From: Legionella oakridgensis ATCC 33761 = DSM 21215
Lineage (GTDB): Bacteria > Pseudomonadota > Gammaproteobacteria > Legionellales > Legionellaceae
Length of the DNA: 64,000 nucleotides
Reading direction: 5' to 3'
Assembly (NCBI RefSeq): GCF_000512355.1
Contig: NZ_CP004006.1
Location: forward strand, 487,001 to 551,000
A model generated the notes under the pieces. The model ran no database searches. It was not told where the DNA came from and was given only the letters and a program-made list of their open reading frames with translations. Below, piece after piece: positions 39,280 through 48,760 of the stretch; position 1 is the first letter of the stretch, and each line of letters opens with the position of its first letter. The translations under genes were made by a program, and so were the position numbers.

Positions 39280-41081
39280 ATGAATATGAATAAATCAGGA
39301 AATGAGCTGCCACAAGAAAAAAACATACCATGCCTGATGTACGTTGTTTATCTTCAGATGCGTCGAAACAAGCTTGTCAGAGTATTAATGAGGGTAAAAC
39401 AGAAGAGTTTTTTGCCTTCATAGATAGGATTTATCAGGCAAATCTTGCAAAAATGACCGCTGGTATTAGTCCTGCAGCCATGGCCAGTGCCGGTTTTTCC
39501 TGGCTTGCGCAATTATCACAATCACCTGGCCATTTATTGGAGTTAATGTTTTATCCGGTTTTGCATGGTGGCGATGCTTTGAGACGTATCTTAACTGAGC
39601 CAAAGCCAGCAGACGGCCAGGATGTACGTTTTCATACGGAAAATTGGCAAACATTCCCATGGCGTGCCTGGGCCGAAGGTTTTTTACAGCTGGAAGATTG
39701 GTGGCGGCGTGCTACCGTTGATATCCCTGGTGTACCAAGTCATGTTGAACGTACCGTATCTTTTTGTGTACGCCAGATGTTGGATGCCTTATCGCCTTCT
39801 AATTTTGTTTTAACCAATCCGGATTTGTTTCAAGAAACGATTCGTACGGGAGGTAAAAATATTATTCGCGGATTGGAAATTGGTGTTGAAGACATGCTGG
39901 AGAAAATCAGCGGAGCACCTCCCAAAGGAGCAGAGCATTTTATACCGGGCAAGAATGTTGCTGTTACTCCCGGCAGAGTTGTCTATCGTAACCATCTGAT
40001 TGAATTGATTCAATATGAACCGCAGACAGAAACCGTATTTAAAGAACCATTATTAATTTTACCTGCGTGGATTATGAAATATTATATTCTTGATTTATCG
40101 CCACATAATTCCATGGTTAGGTGGTTGGTGAGTCAAGGACATACGGTATTTATTGTTTCCTGGCGTAATCCTGATGGAAATGATCATGACTTGAGCATGT
40201 ATGATTATTATCGACTTGGTGCTGTGGCGGCAATCGATGCCGTAGAAGAGCGAATTCCGAATGTTAAAATTCATTTAATGGGATATTGTTTAGGGGGAAC
40301 ATTGGCTTTAATAACAGCAGCAACCATGGCAAGAGAAAGGGATAAACGGCTTAAAAGTCTTACTTTGCTGGCTGCTCAAGGGGATTTTACTGAAGCTGGG
40401 GAACTTATGCTGTTTATCACGGAAAGCGAGGTGTCTTTTCTTGAAAATATGATGTGGGATCAAGGGTATCTGGACACCAAGCAAATGGCCGGCTCATTCC
40501 AGATGCTGCGGTCTTATGATTTAATTTGGTCTAAGATGGTGCAAGATTATATGCATGGTACTGAAAGGGGTATGATTGATTTGCTTGCTTGGAATGCAGA
40601 TGCAACCCGTATGCCTTATAAAATGCATAGTGAGTATTTGGAAAAACTGTTTTTAAATAATGATTTTGCTGCAGGGCGTTATATGGTTGAAGGTTCTCAT
40701 ATTGCTGCAGAAAATATTCGTATACCTGCTTTTGTGGTGAGTACGGAAAAAGATCACGTTGCTCCTTGGCCATCTGTTTATAAAATACATTTAATGATTA
40801 ATAGTGATATTACTTTTGTCCTAACAAACGGTGGACATAATGCGGGAATTGTCAGCGAACCGAATCATCCTGGCCGTTTTTATCGTATTCGCGAGCATAA
40901 AAAGCATACTCCCTATGTTGGTCCACGCAAATGGTATGAGAAAGCGGAGGTGAGGGATGGATCTTGGTGGTTTGCGTGGCATAACTGGTTGGCTGAGCGC
41001 TCTTCATTGCATCGTGTTGAGCCGCATGCACTCGATTCGTCTTTACCCGCAGCACCTGGAAGTTATGTTTTACAAAAATAA
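39280..41081 (+). CDS. phaC: poly(3-hydroxyalkanoate) synthase 2, frameshifted near the start
   Basis: A second PHB synthase, with the same plan as the one at 12.6-14.4 kb. The core contains LLILPAWIMKYYILDLSPHN, the box GYCLGGT (Cys337 after repair), the catalytic Asp in STEKDHVAPW and the catalytic His in GGHNAGIV. The nearest ATG of the long frame is at 39330 but has no ribosome-binding site. Starts at 39280 or 39286 fit better, and one extra A in the run at 39317-39323 joins them to the long frame (NELPQEKKHTMPDVRCL), giving 600 residues. The repair is less certain than in the other genes because the join is in a variable N-terminus. It leads a unit with cbpA and cbpM. Confidence 0.85.
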
Positions 41082-41093
41082 GATGGAATAATT

Positions 41094-41984
41094 ATGAATC
41101 ATAAAGATTATTATAAAATCATGGGGTTGAATCGTGATGCCACGGAGAAAGATATAAAAACTGCTTATCGTCGTTTGGCGCGCAAATATCATCCCGACAT
41201 CAGCAAGGAGCCGGATGCTGAAGAAAAATTTAAGGAGATGGCAGAGGCTTATGAGGTTTTGAAGGATCCAGAGAAACGGCGAACCTATGATCAATACGTA
41301 CAAGACTGGGATATTCGACAGAAAGCAAACTATTCTTCCCAACAAGGAGCCTGGGACCTCGGTAAGGATAGCCATCAGTTTAGCCCAGATTTTTTTGAAT
41401 CGTTATTTGGAGTTTCTTCTTTTCGTGAGCAACCGTTTGCAGGAACTGACTATCATAGCAGTATCCGCATTAGTCTCGAGGAGGCTTATCAAGGTGCTGT
41501 CAAAGAATTACGAATAGCTTCAGAGAGTGAACGTCTCGGTGCACAGACTTTGAGGGTAAAAATTCCTGCAGGTGTAAAATCCGGCCAACAGATCCGTTTA
41601 GCTGGTCAGGGTGCTGAAAGTAGACGTGGTGGTCCTAGAGGCGATCTTTATTTAACCGTTCATATTGATAAGCATCCAATATTTGATGTAAAGGATAATG
41701 ATGTGTATCTTACTTTACCAGTTTCACCGTGGGAGGCCGCATTAGGTTCAACCATTGTTGTGCCAACGCTTGGAGGAAAGGTTGATTTAAAAATTCCACC
41801 CGGTTCTCAGGGCGGGCAAACATTAAGATTAAAAAATCGTGGCTTGCCAGGTGAGAAAGCTGGTGATCAATACGTTATTCTCAAAATTGTTATTCCTCAG
41901 CCAGCAACGGATGCAGCGCGGGAATTATATAAAAAAATGGCAGAAGAAATGCCTTTTAATCCACGCGAAAACATGAGGGTATAA
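41094..41984 (+). CDS. cbpA: curved DNA-binding protein / DnaJ-class co-chaperone CbpA
   Basis: J-domain co-chaperone that also binds curved DNA. The 296 residues hold an N-terminal J-domain with the HPD motif ([20 protein letters not shown]), a Gly/Phe-poor linker, and two C-terminal substrate-binding beta domains ([57 protein letters not shown]). No DnaJ zinc finger is present, as expected for CbpA. It lies 12 bases after phaC2 and directly before cbpM, whose product inhibits CbpA. Confidence 0.93.
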   Translation: MNHKDYYKIMGLNRDATEKDIKTAYRRLARKYHPDISKEPDAEEKFKEMAEAYEVLKDPEKRRTYDQYVQDWDIRQKANYSSQQGAWDLGKDSHQFSPDFFESLFGVSSFREQPFAGTDYHSSIRISLEEAYQGAVKELRIASESERLGAQTLRVKIPAGVKSGQQIRLAGQGAESRRGGPRGDLYLTVHIDKHPIFDVKDNDVYLTLPVSPWEAALGSTIVVPTLGGKVDLKIPPGSQGGQTLRLKNRGLPGEKAGDQYVILKIVIPQPATDAARELYKKMAEEMPFNPRENMRV

Positions 41985-41986
41985 GA

Positions 41987-42303
41987 ATGAATGAAAAAAA
42001 GTAATCACCGGTCTAATCATGGATAAAAATGTATCCTTTTCTTACGTGGAAGTTTGTCAAAAATATAATCTTTCCGAAGAATTGCTGACGGAAATGATGG
42101 AGCATGGATTATTTGAAACAAGAAATTTGAAGAAGACACAATTTGATTATTTCACTCTACATAAAATCCAGTCAGCGCAAAGGTTGCAGCGTGATTTAGG
42201 AATTAATATGCCTGGAGTGGTATTGGTTCTGGAATTGCTGGAAGAGCTGGAGCGTGTGCGTAATGAGTTAAGTATTTTGCAGCGTCATGTTGATGAGATC
42301 TAA
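41987..42303 (+). CDS. cbpM: chaperone modulator CbpM, frameshifted at an A run
   Basis: CbpM binds the CbpA J-domain and blocks its co-chaperone and DNA-binding activity. The conserved part begins SFSYVEVCQKYNLSEELLTEM (MerR-like N-terminal fold) and ends in a coiled coil (LLEELERVRNELSILQRHV). A start at 42019 has no ribosome-binding site. The ATG at 41987 follows GAGGGT at a good distance, and one extra A in the run 41994-42000 continues it as MNEKKVITGLIMDKN into the main frame, for 105 residues. It is two bases from the cbpA stop. Confidence 0.82.
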
Positions 42304-42321
42304 AAATAGATGGCAGTTAAA

Positions 42322-42348
42322 CCTGGTTATCGCGCTGCGTTAACCAGG
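42322..42348. terminator. inverted repeat between convergent cbpM and the effector-like gene
   Basis: CCTGGTTA and TAACCAGG pair exactly around an 11-base loop. It sits between two converging genes; no strong T run on either side, so it may be a weak bidirectional terminator. Confidence 0.4.
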
Positions 42349-42371
42349 CTACATGTTATTAACAAGATAAT

Positions 42372-43985
42372 TTAAATCAAAGTGGGGGTATCTGATAATA
42401 AAGGAGCTGATTCTTCTGGCTTATCAGGAGGCCCATTACCAGACTGGCTCGATTTAAAGAAACCATAACCGGCCAGTCCAGCGGCAGCCACGCCAGCAAT
42501 AGCAATGGCGCCAATGCCGAACGTCGAGACGCTAATGACGCCAATAAGAGCCAGAATTACTACCGTCACTGCAGCAATACTTGCCGCTGCACATAACGTT
42601 GCTCCTGCTTTCAGCAGAAAATTATAGTTTGGAGTCTCCCGAACTGGTTGATGCGCAGGGAGTAATGGATGAGTCGTTTCTGCCAGATCTCCCACTCCTC
42701 GAGTTCGGTCTTCCTCTTTTTCTTGGCGCCGCCGTTTTTGTCTTAGAGCGTCTTGAGATCTTGCATGTACTCTATCTTCTTCTGTAGTATGTTGTTCTCT
42801 GGACGGATGGCGCCTGCTGCGTTCTTCTGCGGCTCGCCGTTCTTCTGCGGCCCGTCGTTCTTCTGCGGCCCGTCGTTCTTCTGCCGCTCGTCGTTCTTCT
42901 GCCGCTCGTCGTTCTTCTATTGCACGGCGATGATCTCTTAATCGGCTAGCTGCAGGTTCAGGCAATTGAACAGGAGTTGTAAGTGTTCTTATAACTTGTA
43001 ACTCAAATGCATTTACTTCAGGTTTTCTATCTAAGGGGGCATTTATATAGCGTTCATAGATCTGATTTTTAGGTACCTCAATGAGTTCATAGTTTCTTAT
43101 GAATTCCCTAGTTTCTTCCGTGAGCATGGTTTCTCTTTCCAAAAGCGTAATGGCAAGTGCTTTGGGTACAAATTGTACATTATAAAGATATTGTTTAATC
43201 TGCACGGAAGTTAGGGCGAGTTCTGCAAAATCTTCAGCTACTTCATCCAGCTCTGTAGTAGGGCGGGCACTTAGTGCTACATGTGTTTTTAACAAAAGGA
43301 ACCCACTTGGATTCAACCGGGGATCGCCTTCACCCAGAAAAGGTAGGGCGAACCCAAGCTGGGTGGTTGGGGCCGCTTCATAGTCGATGCTTTGAGCACC
43401 TCCGGCAGTTCGTTCCCAATGACCGCCTGAGCTTGCGCCGTGGACTCCCCCCTGATGGTAAATGGCTACTGTTTTAATAGGATGGGCAGCTACTCGGAAG
43501 GTATCTGTATGTTCTTTGTGGTATTCAAGATTAAATCCTAACGGTTTGCTGACAAAATGAAAAAGAGCTGCTGGATCAAGACTTGCATAACGGGCACTGC
43601 CTTCTGCAATTTCTGTGACATAGGTTCGGTATTCGTCTATTGAATCTTTCTCTGCTTCTACGGAAAGCAAGTAAGCTGCCTCATTTTCTGCAGTGATGTA
43701 TTGCTTCATAAAATGACGCAATACTGGCCCCATGATAATTTGAGTGTCAAACTCATTATAACGAGTTAAAACTCCTGCAAATTGTTGCCAACTGAATGTA
43801 TCCGGGGTAAATCCATAAAACGTTGCAAACTCATTTTTTAACTGTTCGTATTGCGCGTTATGATGATTATCATAATGTTCATCCGCTGCAAATTTTAAAA
43901 TTTCCTCTTTAATTTCTGGAGTCAACGCATGCAGTGGGCAGTTGTTTAAGACTGCTGATAATTTTGGATAGGGCATGGCCGTCAA
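42372..43985 (-). CDS. putative OTU-like cysteine protease effector with EERRAA repeats
   Basis: No close family is recognised with certainty. The 537-residue protein starts with NNCPLHAL (Cys16, His19), followed by a helical stretch, and at 187-190 has GGHW (His189). A Cys near the N-terminus with a 'xHA' context and a distant GGHW resembles OTU-type deubiquitinases of Legionella, in which a helical insert separates the catalytic Cys and His. From residue 357 there are five EERRAA repeats, then a basic/acidic coiled-coil region. Two hydrophobic segments (about 454-512) end in a short polar tail containing EES and the last residues DTPTLI, compatible with a Dot/Icm export signal. A PmrA-box-like element stands in front. 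Catalysis and export are inferences. Confidence 0.65.
   Translation of the reverse strand: MTAMPYPKLSAVLNNCPLHALTPEIKEEILKFAADEHYDNHHNAQYEQLKNEFATFYGFTPDTFSWQQFAGVLTRYNEFDTQIIMGPVLRHFMKQYITAENEAAYLLSVEAEKDSIDEYRTYVTEIAEGSARYASLDPAALFHFVSKPLGFNLEYHKEHTDTFRVAAHPIKTVAIYHQGGVHGASSGGHWERTAGGAQSIDYEAAPTTQLGFALPFLGEGDPRLNPSGFLLLKTHVALSARPTTELDEVAEDFAELALTSVQIKQYLYNVQFVPKALAITLLERETMLTEETREFIRNYELIEVPKNQIYERYINAPLDRKPEVNAFELQVIRTLTTPVQLPEPAASRLRDHRRAIEERRAAEERRAAEERRAAEERRAAEERRAAEERSRRHPSREQHTTEEDRVHARSQDALRQKRRRQEKEEDRTRGVGDLAETTHPLLPAHQPVRETPNYNFLLKAGATLCAAASIAAVTVVILALIGVISVSTFGIGAIAIAGVAAAGLAGYGFFKSSQSGNGPPDKPEESAPLLSDTPTLI
42821..42928 (-). repeat. 18-bp tandem repeat encoding EERRAA
   Basis: Five units of 18 bp (GTTCTTCTGCGGCCCGTC and close variants on the plus strand) at 42821-42910, plus a degenerate sixth to 42928. 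The unit length keeps the frame and encodes the six-residue repeat; the variants differ at silent positions only. Confidence 0.93.
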
Positions 43986-44031
43986 TCCTCTGAAGATTAC
44001 TTTTATCTTATATTTAGAAGTCTATAACATC

Positions 44032-44051
44032 GATATTAAGTAAATATTAAC
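44032..44051 (-). promoter_or_regulatory. PmrA-box-like element upstream of the effector-like gene
   Basis: On the minus strand the sequence reads GTTAATATT-TA-CTTAATATC. The PmrA element known from Legionella effector promoters is two cTTAATatT half-sites two bases apart. The first half-site matches except for its first base and the second except for its last, and the spacing is exact. A TATAGA follows after about seven bases as a possible -10. The element overlaps the dacB stop codon and ends about 46 bases before the effector ATG. Confidence 0.75.
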
Positions 44052-45854
44052 TGACTGCCTCTCGCAGAGTCCAAATACGAGGTGAATTTTGTTTGGAGCT
44101 TTTTACCCATAAAAGCAGAGGATAATGAGCATCTTTTATTGGTGTGGATTGATCTTCCAAGGCGGCAGCAAAGGCATATTTTTTTCTTAAGCCCTGTAGT
44201 ACTGCCCAGACTTTATTGGCATTTGGATTATGATCCTGAAGTATCAATTCATTTCCTCGGAATACAACCGTTACAGACTGACCTTTAAGGGCTTGTTTTA
44301 CAGCAGATTCGAAACTTCGCCATTTGGCTTTTTTCTTGCGTTGCAGTTCTGTTTGGGCGGGTTTTGCTGGTAAGCTACACGTGCCTGTGGATTATGTGGT
44401 GAGCTGAACAGGTGGAATCTTGGTTTTTGCTTGAGAAAAAAACTGCATAAGGTGTCAACTAAATAGCGGTAGCGTCCGGATACAGTTGGTTTGGTTCCTG
44501 GCATGTTATTGATGTAGATAGCAAAGGCCAAGGTATGGCCATTAGCAGTATATAAGTAACCAGAAAGACTAACAACACCAGTCATGGTTCCAGTTTTTGC
44601 TCTGATCAAACCTTGTTCTTCTGGTTTTCGAAAACGTTTTTGTAAGGTCCCATCGTGGCCGGCAACGGGTAACGCTGCAATGTATTCATAAGCCAGTGGG
44701 AAACGTGTATGCAGATAGCGTAATAAACCCACGGTTTGATCCGGCGTTAGCTGATCATAACGGGATAATCCTGACCCATCTGTCAATACCGCGCTGTCTA
44801 AAGGAATACCCGTTTGATTTTGCAAGAATGCTTTTATAACGGATTGTGCCTGTTGCCAGTTTAGTGGTGCTCCCTGAAGTTTTGCTGCGGCATGCAAAAA
44901 CAGGCTGTCTGCATATAAATTATCAGACGGTTTTAAGGTATCCGCCATGAGTTGTGCAACTGGTTTTGAATCATGGGTGGCCAATAAGAAGGATCCGGCA
45001 GACATGCCGCCAAGGATGATTTGTCCGTCCAGTTCAATATGCAAATCGGCTAATTGTTGTTTAATTAATTCTTGCGTATATCGTAACGGATTACGAATGG
45101 CGATTCGTTGCTGGATAGCCCATTGATTTAGCCCAACACAACCCCGAACGGTCAGGCGGTTTTCATGGTCCATGTTGAAATCAACGCCACAGCCGGCAGC
45201 GCTGCTTTTTGTTTTGACCTGATTATTAATTAAAAAGTTTGCATTTTGATTAACTTCTACTAATGCCAATTGTCCGGGTTGATAGGCAGGATTGACAGTA
45301 ACCGTTAAGCGATTTTCATCGACTACTAACGGTGCCACAGGTGCACCATAGCTATATTTTAAATCCTCCACCATCCAACCTGGGGCATAGGCATTGACGT
45401 AGCGGTTATTACTGACCAGGACGATATTCCCCTGAATGCGTTTGATGTTCCAATTGGATAATTCTTTCAATAAGTCGGCTAAATGAGCTTGGGTAAAAGA
45501 AGGATCACCTGGTAAATGTAAGTAAATGGAGCCTTTGAGTATGCCATTTTCTAGACTGGTTGCGTTGGTGCTCAATTGGCTTTTAAAACGATAATCCGGC
45601 CCTAAAACCAATAAAGCTGCTGCATCTGAAAATAATTTCATGTTACTTGCCGGAATAAACGCCCGGTTAGGATTCCTTTGATACAGCGTTTCCCCAGTAT
45701 TCAAATCAACGACCACAATGCCCATATTAATGGCAGGGTCGACTTGATTAATTAATGCATCCACTGATCTTTGCAGGCTGGCTGCAACAGCTGCCGTTCC
45801 GAGAAGCCATAATAATAAGCCTGAAAAAATCCGTTTCATGGATACAGTACTCAT
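44047..45854 (-). CDS. dacB: D-alanyl-D-alanine carboxypeptidase/endopeptidase PBP4, frameshifted near the end
   Basis: Periplasmic penicillin-binding protein trimming wall peptides. A signal peptide precedes AASLQRSVDAL. Active-site motifs are SNMK (in ASNMKLFSDAA), SDN (KPSDNLYADSL) and KTG (IRAKTGTMTGV), in the expected order. The frame stops early at 44298, but one extra base in the T6 run at 44329-44334 (plus strand) joins ARKKAKWRSFESAVKQALKG and adds about 100 residues to the stop at 44047. The repaired protein has 602 residues, longer than E. coli DacB (477). The tail (VTVVFRGNELILQDHNPNAN, then KKYAFAAALEDQ) is not part of the enzyme core and is not recognised. It follows parB on the same strand. 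Confidence 0.88.
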
Positions 45855-45878
45855 AATGGAATGAAAAAATGTTGAGCT

Positions 45879-46670
45879 CTAATCATAGCGCAAGCCCAGG
45901 CGTTCTAGAAGTCCCGAAAGGGTGTCATTGTCATAAAATTTTATTTTCAACCATCCTCCACCTTGGATATCACCGCTGATGATTTGAACAGGAGCTCCAA
46001 TTTGTTCGGCTAGTTGCGTTTCCAGATGGCTGACATCATAGCTTTTCTGCTGCGGTGAGATGAGAGAGGATGAAGATTTGCAGAGGCGTACTTCTTGTTC
46101 AAGACGTCTTACTGACCAGTTTTGCTGTTGTATTTTTCGGGTCAAGGTCTCCTGCTGCTTGGACTCAAGCCCCACTAACATACGCGCATGGCCTAATGTT
46201 AATTGTTTTGAACGCAGCTGCTCTTGAACGAAAGGACTAAGCGTTAGAAGACGTAAAAGATTAGCAATATGGCTGCGTGATTTTCCTACCAGGATGGCAA
46301 TTTCATCCTGATTAAAATGAAATTCATTAAGCAAGCGTTGATAACCACTGGCTTCTTCAATTAAATTTAAATTTTCACGTTGGACATTTTCTATGAGTGC
46401 AACGGCTGCAGCCTGTTGATCATTGTATTGTCCAATCAGACAGGGCAATTCTGTCAAACCGATGGTCATTGCGGCACGCCATCGTCGTTCGCCAGCGATG
46501 ATTTCATAACGACCGGGGGCTATTTCTCGTACGACTAAAGGTTCAATCAAACCTTGTTTGCGAATCGATTGAGCGAGTTCTTGTATGGCTTCAGGAGCAA
46601 ATGTTTGGCGAGGCTGGTAGCGGCCTCGTTGCAGGCTTTCAATGGGTAATTGCTGTAAGGAGGCATTCAT
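45879..46670 (-). CDS. parB: chromosome partitioning protein ParB
   Basis: CTP-dependent clamp that loads at parS sites and helps chromosome segregation. The 263-residue protein has the N-terminal IESLQRGRYQPRQTF, the CTP-binding GERRWRA (residues 60-66) and ALIENVQRENLN (91-102). The central helix-turn-helix (DEIAILVGKSRSHIANLLRLL) and a C-terminal dimerisation domain follow. The usual partner parA is not adjacent; instead parB overlaps the upstream CPBP protease gene by four bases and precedes dacB. A ParA elsewhere in the genome is expected but not shown here. Confidence 0.95.
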   Translation of the reverse strand: MNASLQQLPIESLQRGRYQPRQTFAPEAIQELAQSIRKQGLIEPLVVREIAPGRYEIIAGERRWRAAMTIGLTELPCLIGQYNDQQAAAVALIENVQRENLNLIEEASGYQRLLNEFHFNQDEIAILVGKSRSHIANLLRLLTLSPFVQEQLRSKQLTLGHARMLVGLESKQQETLTRKIQQQNWSVRRLEQEVRLCKSSSSLISPQQKSYDVSHLETQLAEQIGAPVQIISGDIQGGGWLKIKFYDNDTLSGLLERLGLRYD

Positions 46671-47434
46671 GACGACAAAGGCAATGTGATTGGTTTATCG
46701 TATAACCACCATCCCAAATGAAAAAGCATGTGGGCTATGATGGCGAACAGTAATCCATAATGCCAGAACAGCAGGCCAAACAGGATGGCTTGCCAACCCT
46801 GCAAAAGCACAAGGGAATAAAAAAAGCGATGGGTAGGTTGACAACCAGCTGCAAGATAAGCAGGAATATGTCCCAGGGTGTACATGCCTCCAGAAATAAG
46901 AATCGCACTCCAGAAAATCAGTGGTCCCCTCTGTCCGCTAAACAGGATTGCAAAAAAAGCCATGAGATTCATAAGACCCCATCGTCCCAGCAATTCTTCT
47001 ACCACACCACCATAGAGCATGCAGCCGTCCAGGCCTATGCTGCCTCGCAGAGTTTGCATGATTTTTAACGTTGTTTCATCAAGAAAACTGGCGACCACTC
47101 CATAGTACAAAATGAAAAATATGACTAATCCGCCTAAAGTGTATAAAAACACAGGCAGCAGTCCATCTTGGATTGCTGTAACAACGGATTCACCTCTTAA
47201 CAGAGATTCCAGAAGAGAAGCATTCAGTCCTGTGGACACAGATAATACACTGCCAGCAATACTCATGACGAACACCATAAGCAAGGTTTGGCCGATGGCT
47301 AGTCCACTGAGGCGTTTTTTTATTTGGGCTGAATTTTTGCTTAATAACAAATTAATGAGGCGTGGTATCGCAATAAATACTCCGGGAATAGCGAGAACAA
47401 ATAACACAATGACTAAAGGCCAATTGATTGTCAT
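46667..47434 (-). CDS. CPBP-family intramembrane metalloprotease
   Basis: Integral membrane protein (255 residues, about seven membrane segments) of the CAAX-protease/bacteriocin-processing family. The catalytic motif EExxxR is present as EELLGR (Glu146, Glu147, Arg151), followed by a conserved His in LGHIPAY (about 191) and His/Asn-type residues in IIAHMLFH (about 238-242). Substrates are unknown; relatives process prenylated or membrane proteins, or confer bacteriocin immunity. Translation is coupled to parB through a four-base overlap, so the two share an mRNA; no functional link is known. Confidence 0.85.
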   Translation of the reverse strand: MTINWPLVIVLFVLAIPGVFIAIPRLINLLLSKNSAQIKKRLSGLAIGQTLLMVFVMSIAGSVLSVSTGLNASLLESLLRGESVVTAIQDGLLPVFLYTLGGLVIFFILYYGVVASFLDETTLKIMQTLRGSIGLDGCMLYGGVVEELLGRWGLMNLMAFFAILFSGQRGPLIFWSAILISGGMYTLGHIPAYLAAGCQPTHRFFYSLVLLQGWQAILFGLLFWHYGLLFAIIAHMLFHLGWWLYDKPITLPLSS

Positions 47435-47476
47435 ATTATTTTTCCTGCAAAAACAATAGAATGTATCAAGAAATGT

Positions 47477-48760
47477 TCAACCTATCTTACCTAAAGCACT
47501 ATAAAAAAAGCCATCCATATTATGTTCACCTGGTAAAATTTGCCATCCATGACCAGTTTCTCTACCCCAGTCAGACTTTTTTTCTGCTAAAAAACGACAA
47601 TCTTTTTGAGATTTAATAAATTGAGCGATTTGCAATTCATTTTCTTCAGGGATGATGGAACATGTTGCATAAATCATAATACCGCCAGGAGCAAGAAGAG
47701 GCCATAATGCATGCAATAGATTTTGTTGTAATTTTATTGCAATGTTTAGGTCGGCTGGGGTCCTTAACAACTTGATATCAGGATGTCGACGGATGACTCC
47801 GATGGCTGAGCAAGGAGCGTCAAGCAAAATTCGGTCAAATGGTTTACCATCCCACCAGGTATTGCTATCAAGCGCATTCGCTTCCACTAAAGTAGCATGC
47901 AGTTTCAGGCGCTCAAGGTTTTCACGAACGCGTTGCATGCGTTGACCATCCACATCAAGCGCCATACAAACAGCAAGATGTGGCTGCGATTCGAGTATGT
48001 GGCAGGTTTTACCACCGGGGGCGCAACAAGCATCAAGAAGTCGAAGCCCGGGTTTTAAATCAAGAAGAGAAACGGCCAATTGGGCGGCTTCATCTTGCAC
48101 CGATACATCGCCATTGGTAAATCCAGGCAATGCTTTAACATCACAAGGGGTTGTTAATCGAAGGCCGCACGTTGCGTAGTTAAGGGTTTCCGCCTGGATG
48201 CCTGCGGTTTGCAATCGGGACACATAAGTTTCGACAGAATCTTGCTGACGATTGACGCGTAGACTCATGGGTGGGTGGGTGTCATTGGCGGCCAGTATTT
48301 TTTGCCAGTCCTTTGGCCAGGCTGTTTGCAGGCGCTTGCTAAGCCATTCTGGATGATTATTTTGAAATGTCGCATCATTTTTTAACGTCGTGAGGATTTC
48401 TTCTTGTTTTCGACAGTAGTTGCGCAATACAGCATTCACCAGACTTTTTGCCCATGGCTTTTTAATTTTATCCAGTAAAGAGACAGTTTCCTTGACGACA
48501 GCGTAGTCTGGAATATGCTGATGATGAAGCTGATATAGCCCGATCAGCAAACAGCACCATACGTCCATGTCTTTAGGGCGTTTGTTAAGTAAATGATCAG
48601 CAATGGCTTGTAGACGAAAATAATAGCGGCACACACCAAAGCAAATATCTTTGCTGAAAGCCGTGAGTGGTACGGACTGCATGGAATGGGAAAGGGGCGT
48701 ATGGTTTCGTAATAATTGCATAAGAATGCGGTGCGCCTGCAATCGCTCATCATGGTTCAT
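47477..48760 (-). CDS. rsmB: 16S rRNA (cytosine967-C5)-methyltransferase
   Basis: SAM-dependent m5C methyltransferase acting on C967 of 16S rRNA. The 427-residue protein has the N-terminal NusB-like RNA-binding domain (about 1-130) and the C-terminal methyltransferase with [16 protein letters not shown] (SAM), [17 protein letters not shown] (one of the two catalytic cysteines in PCS) and [12 protein letters not shown] (the second). It overlaps the fmt reading frame by four bases, forming the standard def-fmt-rsmB order on the minus strand. Confidence 0.96.
   Translation of the reverse strand: MNHDERLQAHRILMQLLRNHTPLSHSMQSVPLTAFSKDICFGVCRYYFRLQAIADHLLNKRPKDMDVWCCLLIGLYQLHHQHIPDYAVVKETVSLLDKIKKPWAKSLVNAVLRNYCRKQEEILTTLKNDATFQNNHPEWLSKRLQTAWPKDWQKILAANDTHPPMSLRVNRQQDSVETYVSRLQTAGIQAETLNYATCGLRLTTPCDVKALPGFTNGDVSVQDEAAQLAVSLLDLKPGLRLLDACCAPGGKTCHILESQPHLAVCMALDVDGQRMQRVRENLERLKLHATLVEANALDSNTWWDGKPFDRILLDAPCSAIGVIRRHPDIKLLRTPADLNIAIKLQQNLLHALWPLLAPGGIMIYATCSIIPEENELQIAQFIKSQKDCRFLAEKKSDWGRETGHGWQILPGEHNMDGFFYSALGKIG

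Noticed and set aside
42821-42928. CRISPR-like array
   Set aside because: The units are contiguous 18-mers without spacers, inside a coding frame, so this is a protein-coding tandem repeat.
42750-42941. Plus-strand frame through the EERRAA repeat (Phe/Cys/Gly-rich)
   Set aside because: It is the opposite-strand shadow of the tandem repeat and has no start signal.
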